From: Arcuatula senhousia
Lineage: Eukaryota > Mollusca > Bivalvia > Mytilida > Mytilidae
Assembly (NCBI GenBank): GCA_963971305.1
Contig: OZ020307.1
Location: forward strand, 48,233,702 to 48,297,701
Direction: 5' to 3'
Length of the DNA: 64,000 bases
In this document: piece by piece, positions 35,774-47,648 of the stretch
How the letters are laid out: each line of letters begins with the position of its first letter
How positions within the stretch are numbered: the first letter of the stretch is position 1
Program-made: the position numbers and the translations under genes
The notes under the pieces: generated by a model
Told to the model about the DNA's origin: nothing
What the model saw: only the letters and a program-made list of their open reading frames with translations
Database searches by the model: none

Positions 35774-35884
35774 TTATTGTGTGGTCAATGTTTTAACAGC
35801 AAATATGAATATATGATTTTTTTTCAATTCATGAATAAAAAGATACACACGAGGTAAAGAACAGTCAAATGGTAACTTGAAAGG

Positions 35885-36310
35885 GTGTCTTATCTTTGTG
35901 CTTTGTACCAGATTATCAATAGTGGGAAGTTGGGCCCAGAAAAAACTTGTTTAAACCCGCCACATGTTATATGTGCCTGTCCTAAAACAGGAATTCTTTT
36001 AAAAGCCTCTGTTTATCCCTGTCATCTATTTGTTTATTTTTCTATGTCCAGAAATGGGTTTTCGTTGATAATTTGGAGATTGGTTTTGAATCTTATATAT
36101 TGTATTTTAAGTCTTGGGCCAATGCAAGACGACAAGCAGCGATCTCTGGTCATGTTGAAGACAATGATGTTGAAGCTTATTTATTGCAAAATTTTATATT
36201 AAATAGAAATCATATGCCAAATTTTCCTTTTTTGGATTTTCATTTATATTGCAGAAGAAAAGATTTATGTGTAAGGAAACTTACTTTTGACTTATTTATA
36301 ATAAAATGAC
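35885..36310 (+). other. Coding-like relic with dispersed-repeat start
   Basis: 35925-35990 (AACTTGTTTAAACCCGCCAC, GTGCCTGTCCT) is the inverse of the repeat at 9375-9420. The ORF at 36073-36309 (SWANARRQAAISGHVEDNDV in its first half) has normal amino-acid composition and no recognised domain. It may be a transposon protein fragment. Confidence 0.3.
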
Positions 36311-37299
36311 TATAACAAGCTTAAGAAAAGTAAAAATCGACGAAAGTCTTCACATAACATTTTTTCAGCCAAAAATTGATTACTTTCTTATAGTAGAGTG
36401 ACGGAATGTCAATTTTGAAAAATTTAAATGACCCATCTGTCACATGGATTTTGAAAAGCTTATTGATAAGCAAAATCATTCTTCTTTCAGGAAATGAATG
36501 TCGTCGCCATAATATCTGGTGCCATCATGTCAAAAATCAAGGTCAAAGGTCATAAGTGGAAAACATTCCATGAAGAACGGAATAGTTAAAATGCGTTAAA
36601 ATCTCAAAATAGGAAAACAAAATAAAAGCAACACCAAATACGCAAAATATAAAGAACTATAAAGCTATAACAAGAAAACAAAGTGTTTCAAATGACATGC
36701 ATAAAAGCCACATCCGGTCTGCTAAAACTGTAAGTTAAAAAGATAGTTTTTTAACACAAAAAACTTTTTTTTATTTATATTTAAATGACATTTTGATTTT
36801 GTTTTTGATCACACGATTAGCTGTGTTACCCAGCTTCACTATGGCAAATGATTTTACGGAACTTTATTCACATATTTGGAAATTCGATAGTTTCCGTCAC
36901 AGATCAAATTACAATGAAAAAAATAAAAATCGAATATATTGAGATATTATTTGAAATATTCCATCAAAATGGCAAAACAAAATAGGATAGTATAAAATCA
37001 GATTAATTAGCATTTATTTCACTATTCACGCGTTATACAAATGGTTTACACTCCTCCCCATTTAATGAATTTCTAACATGCAGCACACATCAATCTATGC
37101 TATTTTTCTCGCTCACGGGTGTATATCTGAGTACATTAATGTGTCAAGTACGGCAATTATCCCTGAAATGGTCCAAATAACAACACTTTCGAAATCTGAT
37201 TCTTCAGGCACCTCAACTGTATCAGTTGTAACAACAGTTTGGTGATAGCGACAGTGTCCTCATTTTGAAAAAGTCACAAACATGTATACACGAAACTAT

Positions 37300-37443
37300 G
37301 GCGGATCCAGAAATTTTCAAACGGGGGGGGGGGGTGCAATTATAAAAAAAAACCTTCTTGGACCTTTTGTTTCAAACAGTTCCTAACCAATCTTTTTCGG
37401 GGGAGGGGGGCACGCGCGCCCGGTACGCCAGACTAGATCCGCC
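37300..37443. mobile_element. MITE with GGCGGATC ends, copy 1
   Basis: GGCGGATCCAGAAATTTT at the left and GATCCGCC at the right, with a G-run in between; same design as 44087-44246. Confidence 0.65.
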
Positions 37444-37899
37444 TTTGCGAGAGATTTTGTTTTTTACAGACACATTTAGTTGCACAATATTTTTACAACT
37501 GCATTGCCATAAACAAATCAAGTCTCTGCAGTAATTTAATATTAAATAAAAAATAACAGGTTCAAAGTTTAAAATTGGTTATATTAAACAGCAAAAAAAA
37601 ACCCATTCTTTTTCAAAAGCGCCATCATGGCCATCGTTTGCTAAGGCAGCCAGATCTGCAAAATGATCCAGATTCGTGTTTCATTGCGACAAACAAGGTC
37701 TTTTGCCACTTCTCTTCTGAAAACAAAAAGTCGTGACGTCGAGTCAAAACTACCTAGAACATGTGCGTGGGAGATAAAATCGAGTTACATCTGATTACCT
37801 AAACTCTATACGCTTGAAAAGAAAGCTTTCGCAAGGGGGATATTTTTGCTGATATTTTGAGTTCGCGAATTGATTGAAAATAAGGGAGCAAGCATTTGA

Positions 37900-38120
37900 T
37901 TTTTATGGCAGGACTATGGATATTTTCTTCGTCCTGCCTTTCTATTTTCGGAAATAGCTGAGGCTAGTTTTTTTTAAAGCTATCACAATTTTTTAGCCAA
38001 AACTACCATCCTGCCTTTTTTAATTCAAAGCCAGTGCCTTTTTAATTCTGCATTTTTGCCATCCTGCCTTTTCATTTCAAATTTCACCATAGCCCCCCCC
38101 CCCTAAAAATCAAATGGTCG
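37900..38120. repeat. Repeat with CCTGCCTTT words and a C-run
   Basis: Three or four occurrences of TCCTGCCTTT within 150 bp, followed by a run of C and AAATGGTCGGTCCCTAA; the last string has a relative at 22448 (AAATGGTACGTCCCTAAG). Confidence 0.45.
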
Positions 38121-39276
38121 GTCCCTAATCCCCAAGCAAAATTTTCACGTTTGCGATATTCGTCTGCAATTTTCTTCACTATTTCCGAATTTTGGAAGTA
38201 ACCAGCTAAATGCTAAGCATTTGTAAACTATGATTATGCTTTTTTTCAGTATTATAAAATTTTGTTGGCCACTTCACTAAAAAAAAATCCGGAAGAAACT
38301 ACGCTTCCTTCAGGCAACGGAATCGTCAGAAAATTGTTTTAATTTACTTTTACTGAGTTACTTTTGCAGCATTATCAACCCTTTGAACTAAAAGATGCAA
38401 CTTCAACACTGCTCCATTCCTTATTCATATTTTTACAATCAAAGTCAAACACACCAATTATGCAAACGCACCCACAGGTTTTTGTTTGTAAACTTCAAAA
38501 ACAAACTATATTTTTTAAAACAACTTGGTATTTCGACTGAAAATATTAAATAAAAAAAAAACAAAAAAAAACTACAAACTTCGAAAAAATAATCACAAAA
38601 GAAATAAGGATAATTTTGTAACACAGAATGAAAACACAAATGATCTTGGAGTTAAAATTAAATCGATTTCATTAAAATGCTGTATATATTCCGAATTATA
38701 TACGTCATCTGCTCGAAAAAAAAGTCTTGAACTTTTCATTATAACTTGCAGTTATAAGCATTTTTTTTAAATCTAAATCGGCTATTTTTTCGATTGTACT
38801 TTTTTTATTTAATACTTCATAGCTATATAATTTTTTGACTGAAAAGTGCAAGTTCGCCGTAGGAGTAGAGAAAAACTTCAATTTCAAAGGCATTTTTTGG
38901 CTCTTATTCGGATACAAATTACATCTACAAAAAACTAAAATTTATTTTGTTTACTGGGTCTAAAACCTTAATTAATCCTTATATTTTTGTTTTCTGATAA
39001 TAAACTCTATAGATAATAAGCGGAAATATTTTATTTTTAGGTTAGATGGGATGTAGGTACGAATGTGCCAAGAGGGTACCTTCGTAAAACGTCATTTTAA
39101 CGTCAGAAGGCACCACATTTTTATGCGACGACAAACATTTTTAGGAAGCTCAATAATAAATCTATCATTTTTGACAATCAAATTCCATGTGACAGGTGGG
39201 TCATTTAAACTCGAAAACTAAACGACTTTTTCTAGTTTCGTCACTCTACTTATATAATCGATGTAATTTTTTTCAG

Positions 39277-39468
39277 AGGATTGTTTACTACTAGTTGCTG
39301 CTTACAGAAGTATCAAGAAAATTTCATTAGATTCCCTCTCAACTGGTAGAGTATTCGACTTGGCGGAAGCGAAACGTCCATTAGGCATTGACTTTGATCC
39401 TATTAACAGACATGTCTTCTGGTCAAATGATGAAAGTGCCATATTCAGAGCTAATTTGGATGGATCAG
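39277..39468 (+). CDS. YWTD beta-propeller exon 1 of the LDLR-like receptor
   Basis: Acceptor TTTTTTTCAG (AG at 39275-39276), donor GTAGCT at 39469; 192 nt, phase 1/1. It reads LLLVAAYRSIKKISLDSLST, then PLGIDFDPINRHVFWSNDES, then AIFRANLDGS. This is the first LDL-receptor class B blade: the entry strand (LLVA...I..I.LD), the D-F-D-P..R.VFW..D form of the YWTD motif, and I.RA.LDGS. It follows the Thr-rich exon by phase. The polypyrimidine tract lies partly in the 28 bp between the exon and the inverted-repeat element 36394-39248. Confidence 0.88.
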
Positions 39469-39609
39469 GTAGCTTATACAACAAATAAGAACTTCATTTG
39501 CAAATTTACATCCATGCAGGTCAAACAATTACAACACAAAACAAAATGCATAAAAAAATCATAATTATAATATTATATAATTAACTTAAGGTATATGATT
39601 TTCATAATT

Positions 39610-40547
39610 AGTCCCCTACCGGCGAAAGCCGAAGGGGACTACAGGTTTGCGCTCTGTCCGTCCGTCTGTCCGTCCGTCTGTCTGTCCGTCTGTCCGTCTG
39701 TCTGTCCGTCTGTCCGTCTGTCACGCGTCAGTTTTCCGCACTTTTTTTCTAAACGCTTATAGATAATGAACTGATTTTTGGTATGTGAGTTTACCTTGAT
39801 GAGTTACAGATCAAGTTTGAATTTCGTGCCGGTCCACAAATTTTTATGGGAGTTATGGCCCTTTGAACTTTGAAAATTCACTAAAATTTCAGTTTTCCGC
39901 ATTTTTTTTCTAAACGCTTATAGATAATGAACTGATTTTTGGTATGTGAGTTTACCTTGATGAGTTACAGATCAAGTTTGAGTTTCGTGCCGGTCCACAA
40001 ATTTTTATGGGAGTTATGGCCCTTTGAACTTTGAAAATTCACTAAAATTTCAGTTTTCCGCACTTTTTTTCTAAACGCTTATAGATAAATAACTGATTTT
40101 TGGTATGTGACTTTACCTTGATGAGTTACAGATCAAGTTCGAGTTTCGTGCCGGTCCACAAATTTTTTTGGGAGTTATGGCCCTTTGAACTTTGAAAATT
40201 CACTAAAATTTCAGTTTTCCTCACTTTTTTTTCTAAACGCTCATAGATAATGAACTGATTTTTGGTATGTGAGTTTTCCTTGATGAGTTACAGATCGAGT
40301 TTGAGTTTCGTGTCGGTCCACAAATTTTTATGGGAGTTATGGCCCTTTGAACTTTGAAAATTCACTAAAATTTCAGTAAGTTAGAAAATCCATTGCAATT
40401 TTGTTTTCTACACTTTTTTATTGTTCCTTTTAGATAATAAACTGATCAAGTTTAGGTATTCATTTGTTTGACAAATTGTTACCATTGACTGAAATATGAG
40501 GCCGGTAGGGGACTATGTATTGTTTTGCAATACTCTCAGAATGCTTG
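39610..40547 (+). mobile_element. Complete hairpin-tipped Helentron-like element (AGTCCCCTACC family)
   Basis: 5' palindrome AGTCCCCTACCGGC-GAAA-GCCGAAGGGGACT (39610-39640), then (GTCCGTCT)n (39656-39720), then four 162-bp units (GTTTTCCGCA at 39731, 39892, 40053, 40213). The 3' end has GCCGGTAGGGGACT, the hairpin GTATTGTTTTGCAATAC, and finishes CTCTCAGAATGCTTG before TTT. It is flanked by T on both sides with no target duplication. The 162-bp unit is the same as in 1-412. No ORF, so it is non-autonomous. Confidence 0.75.
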
Positions 40548-41277
40548 TTTTAACTCATTGTTCTCAGAAATGACGTCAACATGTTATAGTAAACTGTAAT
40601 GCGCAGTACAGTGCGTCGTCAAAAGTATTTCACGCGTTAGTATTTGCCCTACATGTTTCATGTAAATCGACATATTTGTTAATTATTCCCGTACCATTTT
40701 TCAACAGATTTTCATGCATTATTATAGTGTTTATTTTTAAATTTGATAAAAAGAACTTTAATCCTGGGAAGAGCACAAATACAATATTAACAAAAAATAT
40801 TATTATATAAAGTAAAGTGATTAAAAATATTTAATTTGTGTTTTAATTATGATTTAATAAAAATCCAAAATATATAAATATTCTTTAAATATTGCTGCTT
40901 CTATTGGGTCACCAAAATAGGTCCATAAATGGTCTTTTAATAATTTTTGGAAAAAAATAATATGAATTATAATGAAAAAGTAAAAAAATCGCGAAATTAT
41001 TTTGATGCCGCACTTTAAGTCAAGCGCATGCTCCTATATGAAGTCTATAAATGAATCAAAGAGGTATTTAAAGCCTGGCCATGGCTGCTCTTTGATCAAG
41101 CATTAAAGGACTGTATAATATATGAGAAAATTCAAACAGTGTAATGGATTGTATCCTTGATTTTTTCCCCAAGTTCCCATCTCACTTTAAACATCTTCAA
41201 CTCGTGTTCATTGAATCATCATTACATGTTCATTATCCCAACCCTTTCGTGTTCTTCGATGGCCCTCCCGTTCTTGA

Positions 41278-41843
41278 AATGTCATTGACCCTTAATGTGT
41301 ATTACCTGGGATTTGGACCTTTAGCAAGAAATTAATCAAAAGTGTTGATGCCGCAGTGGCCTAATTACTGGTGGGTAGAGCCGTTTTACCAAGACTCATC
41401 TAGTAACAAAATATCATTGACCCCTAACATGTAGTATTCGAGATTTTGACCTACACAAAGAACTTAATCAAAGTCATTCATGTGTTAAATGTAGGTAACA
41501 GTGACCAAATTTCTAATGGGTGGTGTCTCTGTACCAAAAACACATCTAGTGGTAAAATATCATTGTCCTTCAACATCTAGTATCCAAGTTAGGGGCCTTA
41601 ATCAAGAACTTAACCGAAGTCATTCATGCGTAAAAAATAGGTCACAGTGACCTAATTTCTAGTGGGTGGTGTAGCCCTACCCAAGACTCATCTTGCTAAT
41701 GGTGAAATATAATTGACTCCCAACATCTAGTATTCGAGTAAAGGACGTTAACCAAGATCTTAACCAAAGTGTAATGGACAGACGAACGAACGGGCGGACA
41801 AGGGTAAACTATATGGCCGATTTGCATACGTGGTCAGGCCATA
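41278..41843 (-). mobile_element. Hairpin-tipped element, TATGGCC family, 5' part
   Basis: Read on the minus strand it begins with the palindrome TATGGCCTGACCACG...CGGCCATA (41812-41843), then a short GTCC/GTTC microsatellite. Three units of roughly 150 bp follow with AATTTCTAGTGGGTGGTGT, CAAGACTCATCTAG-type and TATCATTGACCCC-type words. The 3' terminus was not identified. Confidence 0.6.
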
Positions 41844-42879
41844 AAAAGTATTAAACAGAAGATTCCATTAAATGTCATCTAAAGAAATTAATAATCATTT
41901 AAAAGATAGCAAGAAATTACTTAACCAAAAATCTCAGAACTTCAAGTGGGAAGATAATTTCAACTTGAAAACTTGTCAGATGAAAAAGACAGTTAAAAGA
42001 TAATACACATTACGAATGATAAAATGCACACTAGGTAAACGCTGTCCGCGAGAGAAATGATATTTCGCGTTGTTTCTGTACTGATATTTCATGTTGTCTT
42101 TTCCACTGGCATGGGTGGCTCATTAAACATGTTATTTTCGTGAGTTTTTACCTTTTTAACATTGCTTGATGTAAAAATTTAAATCCTTGAATATTTGTCT
42201 TGAACATATTTGGTTAATCTTTTAAAAAATCAGCATAAAACAAAAGAAAAACAACCAATGAAGCATAGTTACTAGAAAAACAGTGGAAACACAGTTATAA
42301 CAAATGAAAAATATACGGGTTTGAATGAAAAGCTAGTGTAAATGCTTTTTGATAAAATCTTTAGTCATTTCAATTCATAAAATTAGTAATTTAATAGTTT
42401 ATTAACTGAAATTCAGCAATCTTAAAAATATTGACTGTACTGTTATTCTGTGTTCATGAAATCGTTCTGTACTGTTATTTCGTGTATTAATCTATCAACA
42501 CTGTACTGTTATTTCGGGTATTGAAATATTCTAAAAAGAAGAACACAGATCTCTCTTTGAAAATCAAGAGTTAATCTAAAGTAATATGTACATGTAATCA
42601 ATCTAAAAGTATCACCTTTGAATATCCTTAAAATAGTGCCAAATTACACAAACGTTAAAAGACCTTCTTTTACATGATTAAATTACTTTATAAATGGATC
42701 CCTTTTTGCGCTACTATCGTAATGCCACAGAGATCATAGTATAAGAGATATGTTATACCATACCAATAAGGTAAGACAGTTATGGCTTTACTCCAAAGCA
42801 GCATGAATTCGACTCGGCAACCAGAGAGATTAACATGAAAAGGGTGATAAAGTGAATTTTAACTGCCGTTTATATTATA

Positions 42880-43270
42880 GGTTGTGTCGCGTAGACTTAT
42901 TCCACATCTCTCCATTGAAATGATGATGAAGTGGAGACACAATACCTATCGGTGAAGATAGTTTTAAAAGTAGGATCTGGCAATTTAGCCTGCTGCAGTG
43001 GATCCTACTCTAACTCATAGACCTGAAGTGTGGTTCTTTAAGGTGCGAGGAACGTGACATTTCCCCCCGGCTACACTCTGCATTATAATGTTAGCTGTCA
43101 GGGTTTCCGCACTATAGCCTGACGACAGGATTATCCCACCCAACCACCTTGGACACACAATCCATTCTTTCTGCGGATAAAGCGGCCTTACTCGACGTCA
43201 GGTTTTGAGTGCTCTGTAACTGGACTTTAACGACAAGCTTAACGCTGGTGCAGGCATATCAAGCACTGGT
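42880..43270. repeat. GC-richer block inside the CACACTAG element
   Basis: Begins with GGTTGTGTCGCGTAGACTTATTCCACATCTC (given here in part: TGTGTCGCGTAGACTTATTC), shared with 22890-22918. It continues as about 300 bp that are richer in G+C than the surroundings, with no open frame. Its origin is unknown. Confidence 0.35.
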
Positions 43271-44086
43271 TCATACTACACAATTACTGAAATTAAATAT
43301 AATTATAACATAGATAGTGCTGGTTACGTAAGTCAACAAAGTTCATTAAGGAAGGACTATAACAGCTATTCCCTTGTCAACATTTTTCGAGTGTTCATTT
43401 CTCATGAACATGGTTTGTTTCATATTAGGTGCAACTTTTTTTTTGAATTTCAAAGCCTTTTTTTTCGGTGGATATTTCGACTTTTAGTAGCCTTTACGTA
43501 AAACACGCTTTTTAAGGAGACATCATCGAAATACTCGTTGCTTAGCAACCAACGAAATGACGCTAAGAAAATTGATTTAGCATGAAGTGAAACCTGTCTA
43601 CAATAATATCTATAAGTTTGAAAACTGATGGACCCATATTTATATTTTGAGAGATATCTTGAATTGAACCGGTGTCCTTTGGACAAAGCAAAATCGGATT
43701 TAATGCCACATATGGTAAATAGTTTTCATCTTAACCTTGGGCTTAACAAAGATTTTTTTCTCTAAAATACGTTAGAACTATTATATTTTTCCAAAACTTA
43801 CAATTAAATGATATTCTAAGGAAACATGCAGTGCCATACTGGTAGGTCCCAGAAGTCAAAGACGACATTTTCACGTACGTTATTATAATAATAATTTTAT
43901 TTGCAAATTACACCTATGGGGGTCAAGCAAACACAATACAACATATAACATATTTACATTCAAACAATGACGTGTAATTAATGAGATAAGAACTTTGACC
44001 GATATGGACCCTATCTTCGCAGTTCCAAGGATTGCTTTATAAAGTCATTTATAAATGGTAAAGTGCAGTTATTGTACATTTTACAG

Positions 44087-44246
44087 AGGCAGATCCAGAA
44101 ATTCTGAAAAGAGGGGCCCACTGACCAGCCTAACAGGGCCCGGGGGCGCTTTGGTCACGATTCAATGATTTCCTTTATATTCAACCTAATTTTTCCCCCA
44201 AAGGCCAAAGGGGAGGGGGCATGCCCCCCCCCCCCTGGATCCGCCT
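44087..44246. mobile_element. MITE with GGCGGATC-type ends, copy 2
   Basis: AGGCAGATCCAG at the left and CTGGATCCGCCT at the right (11 of 12 match), with G- and C-runs inside. Same family as 37300-37443. Confidence 0.7.
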
Positions 44247-45899
44247 ATGTTTTACGGGAGAATGAGTTAGCAGTGAAATATGATTATCGAGATTTCCGAG
44301 TGAACTGAATTCGTTTACCACACTCAGTGAAATAACTAGAAACGCGGGGAATTTTAAATATTCTTAGGGGGGGGGCAACAATTTGTAATCTATGAATGAA
44401 TGGGGTTGGACATGCATTTCATTTTGTTTGTTAATGTACGTGAACGTAGTATTATTCATGGAATTGGGTATTGAAGAAAGTACATAGAATATCAAAACGT
44501 TATGTCGATTAGCCATTTTTTTTTGGGGGGGTATAAATAAGATTGCAATGTTGTTTAATATTAAAATCTATTTTTTTTAATAATTAAACGGTTAGAATAG
44601 TTACTTGCCTATCTGGCTGTAATATGATTGTATTGTGTAACAAGGGGCTGTACCAAGACGTGCTATGGATACTCCAACTCGACCATTCGGAAACTGACTG
44701 GAGGTGGTATATATGTGACAAGTTACATTGCCTTGCATGTGTGTATGACAGAAAGTCAATCTGGCAATTCGAAGTCTGTTTTTTTTTGTATTCGATTCCA
44801 ATTTTCAAGAACACAGAATATCAGTACAGTTTAACAAAAATAACAGTACAGTAAGATTTTGACAGGCAAATCGGAACAGGAAATAACAGTACAGTTGGAT
44901 CTCTGTTACGAGCATTTTCTACGGTTTACAATAAGGAAAAAAGGGTGTATTTGCATTTTGGGTAAATAGCAATCCTATTTTGAAGTGTTTTGAATCGCCG
45001 TTCATTTAAAATATTAGAAAAATAGGTAAATTATTTAAAAAACCGTACATCTGCTAAAAATACACATATTGTTGATAAAGTATCAAATAATTTCATTAAA
45101 ACTGAAAGAAGATGGAAATAAATCTTTAAAAATATATATAGGTTCAGCATATACAGTTCCATGCTTCACATAGATACCATGAACACCGATTTAAGTCCTA
45201 GTGTCCAATGTTAACAACAACCCGAAATATCCGTACAGTGAAAACGCGAAATATCTTTGCTCTCGCGGACAGCGTTTACCTAGTGTGAAATGGAAACTTT
45301 AAAACTTGATTTTACCGTGAAAAGAATTGTTACAAATTTGGAAAAAAAAACTTTAGATAATGTATGTAAAGTTTTCACTGTGAAAGAAGATTAAGAACGT
45401 TTTTTATCAAGTGTGAATACTTTAAACTTTTTTGGGAAAGATAAAAGACATTCTGAAAAGGCTTAATTTAAGTCACAATGTCATTTCATTTTCGACTTTA
45501 GTTTTGAGATAATACATAACAGACGAAAGTAACAAAGACATCAACTTTAAAAGGATGAGTTGAATGTACTTTAACATTTTCATTTAGAAATATAAATACA
45601 CTGTTGTCCTTTAAATCCAAGCAATACGTGTAAACTATAAACAATATACGCGTGCAAATGTATTTTTAGGTGATGATTTAAAAATCATTTACGGAAAACT
45701 TTCCGGGATTAAATTTGTATCTTTTGATTTGTGCAAACTTGTTGAACAGACTGGGTATAGATGAATTAACACAAATTAATAATGAGTATATTGCCCCAAT
45801 AATACCTTGTTTGTTTGGGCGCTAAATTTTCAGGATGCTCTATTAAAAATCTGTGACAGATTTCAAACCTTATTGTTGATTATGACATCACAATCAATT

Positions 45900-46390
45900 A
45901 TTCAGCGATCAACACCGACTATCAGGTTAGCATCAGGAGAAGGCCGCCTGAACTTTCAGTTTACTGAATGCATTTCAATAGGTTAATGATATCATGCTAT
46001 CATTCGCCCTTAGCGTCTTCCTGATTGTTCTGTAGTATCAATGTACCACCTTCACTATCTGGTTAGCATTAGGGACCCACCTCGACTATCAGATTAGCAT
46101 CAGTAAGCCACCTTTCAGGTTAGCATCAGGAAGCCACCTCGACTATCAGGTAGCATCAGGGACCCATCTCGACTATCAGGTTTGCATCAGGATGCCGCCT
46201 CAACTATTAGGTTAGCATCAGTGAGACGCCTATCAGTTTAAGGTTAGCAGTTCAATTGTGTTGTGGTAAGAGTTAGGTGTTAGGGTTAAAGATCAGGTTA
46301 GCAGGAAAAAGATGCATCGACTATGAGGTTAAAGTTAGCTTTTCAATAGGGTTAGGGGTTAGGTCAAGTAAGCATCAGGGATTTAACTAC
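45900..46390. repeat. Degenerate 25-30 bp repeats (GACTATCAGGTTAGCATCAG)
   Basis: At least eight irregular copies of CGACTATCAGGTTAGCATCAGG with insertions; it ends in GTTAGGGTTA-like words. Non-coding. Confidence 0.75.
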
Positions 46391-46479
46391 AATGACATAG
46401 AAAAGACATAATTTTGTATTGTTGTTCTTTTAACATATTGTAAAATATTGTTTTATCTATCTATACTCTGTCCTTCCAA

Positions 46480-46760
46480 ACATTTTAAATATGCCATAGA
46501 ATTTGGAATTATAAGAATTTGCCATAGATTTGGCTTCGTTGAAATCTGCCATAGAGTTGGAGCCATAAGAATATGCCATAAATTTTGAATCATAAAAATT
46601 TGCCATAGATTTGGCACCGTTGAAATTAACCATAGATTTGGAAGCATAAAATCTGCCATAGATTTGGTGTCTCTGAAACAAGACTTAGTGTTACGTCAGA
46701 ATCCGCTACTGATTTGAAATTTGCCATAGATTTGGAACCCGCCATACATTTGAATCCTTT
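46480..46760. repeat. About 27-bp minisatellite (TTTGCCATAGATTTGG)
   Basis: About nine copies of a 24-30 bp unit around GCCATAGATTTGG. Overlapping minus-strand ORFs (repeated NLWQI or KSMAN) arise because 27 is a multiple of 3; they are not taken as genes. Confidence 0.8.
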
Positions 46761-47464
46761 ATATATATATATATGACCTAAAATGATCAAAGTTGACAAG
46801 TTCCATAACTCGTAAAAACTTTTCGAATCAAAATGGTATTGCAATAAGACCAATTACATTTGATGACAAACAATCAGAGGAGTTCTGGTCACAAAATGTG
46901 ACGGACGCGCGGACAAAAAAGACATAATTATGTTCATCCTTTGCCTTGTGGCAGGAACATGAAAATTCTCGTAAATATTTGTCCCAACGTTGAAAGGAAT
47001 ACCCGTCTTGTTAATGCCTTGTAGATGAATTTTCCGTGATGATAAAAAAAATATGTTGTATACTCGTATAGAAATCTTTGTTGTGATTCGAAGAGAAGGC
47101 GTCACGTGACATGTGATGTTTTGCTAGGTAGACACGTTACCGTTGGGTTGTACGCTAGTGAGATATTCTACGTGACATCTTATGATTTTTACGGTTTAAG
47201 AGTATCTTATCAACATTCGATATAATATAACAGTTATCTTCTTCTGTAGAAAAGTAAGGTAACCCTCGGGACGTGACTTCGGGAGACCTTACATTCTCGG
47301 GAAAGAAGCATCAGGGTAAAATACTAATTAGGGTGATAATTGAATGATATTGCTTACACTTAGATCTTACGAGATGTTCTTGTTTTATTTCAGAAAACCT
47401 ACAATTAATGTAGTTGACATGTTTCCCGTCTTGCTTTCCTTGTCTAATGTTTATTTGATTTTAG
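46761..47464. other. Intron 3' part, unrecognised
   Basis: Holds a short AT dinucleotide run near 46760 and no exon or TIR before the acceptor at 47464. Confidence 0.35.
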
Positions 47465-47648
47465 TTCAGGAAAAAATTGTAGACACTATTAGCACTTTTG
47501 GGGTAGCAGTGGACTGGATAAATAGAAACCTATATTGGACAGACGCAAGTAGAATAGAAATGGCAAGGCTGGATGGGAGCAATCGATTAACAATCATATC
47601 GGAGAATTTGAAAATGCCTATTGCTATGGTTTTAGACTTGAGTGCAGG
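47465..47648 (+). CDS. YWTD beta-propeller exon 2 of the LDLR-like receptor
   Basis: Acceptor AG at 47463-47464 (TTTGATTTTAG), chosen over the one at 47468-47469 because only it continues the phase-1 frame of the preceding exon. Donor GTAATT at 47649, phase 2 out. It reads VQEKIVDTISTFGVAVDWIN, then RNLYWTDASRIEMARLDGSN, then RLTIISENLKMPIAMVLDLS. This is a canonical class B repeat with the exact YWTD motif, preceded by G-A-V-D-W and followed by I-E-M-A-R-L-D-G. The family binds ligands and controls pH-dependent release in LDLR/LRP proteins. Confidence 0.92.

Larger units (their letters stand above)
36394..39248. mobile_element. 2.86-kb terminal-inverted-repeat element, no transposase
   Basis: Ends TAGAGTGACG (36394-36403) and CGTCACTCTA (39239-39248). 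The inverted similarity continues about 150 bp inward: TTTAAATGACCCATCTGTCA / complement, then TGTCGTCGC and TGGTGCC. Flanks CTTATAG (36387-36393) and CTTATAT (39249-39255) look like a 7-bp target duplication with one change. The interior has no transposase ORF and holds a small MITE (37300-37443). The right end is only 28 bp before receptor exon 39277. Confidence 0.6.
42027..45287. mobile_element. 3.26-kb element with CACACTAG termini and subterminal repeat arrays
   Basis: A 28-bp perfect inverted repeat begins CACACTAGGTAAACGCTGTC at 42027 and ends at 45287; imperfect similarity extends to about 70 bp (GATATTTCGCGTT, TGTAC.GATATTTC). The target duplication AAATG is present at 42022-42026 and 45288-45292. 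Subterminal words CTGTACTGTTATTTCGTG occur at least three times on the left (42432-42520) and inverted on the right (AATAACAGTACAGT, 44838-44895). No transposase ORF; a small MITE is nested at 44087-44246. The terminus and subterminal repeats recall CACTA elements, but a 5-bp duplication is not usual for them. Confidence 0.7.

Noticed and set aside
44624..44834. Overlapping ORFs in several frames on both strands
   Set aside because: No frame shows domain or codon evidence; the region is inside a non-autonomous transposon.
46453..46681. Two overlapping minus-strand ORFs with regular repeats
   Set aside because: They come from a 27-bp minisatellite, whose unit is divisible by three; no start context or splice support.
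47470..47648. Alternative start of the YWTD exon after the second AG (47469)
   Set aside because: It would shift the phase relative to the preceding exon; only the AG at 47464 continues the phase-1 frame.
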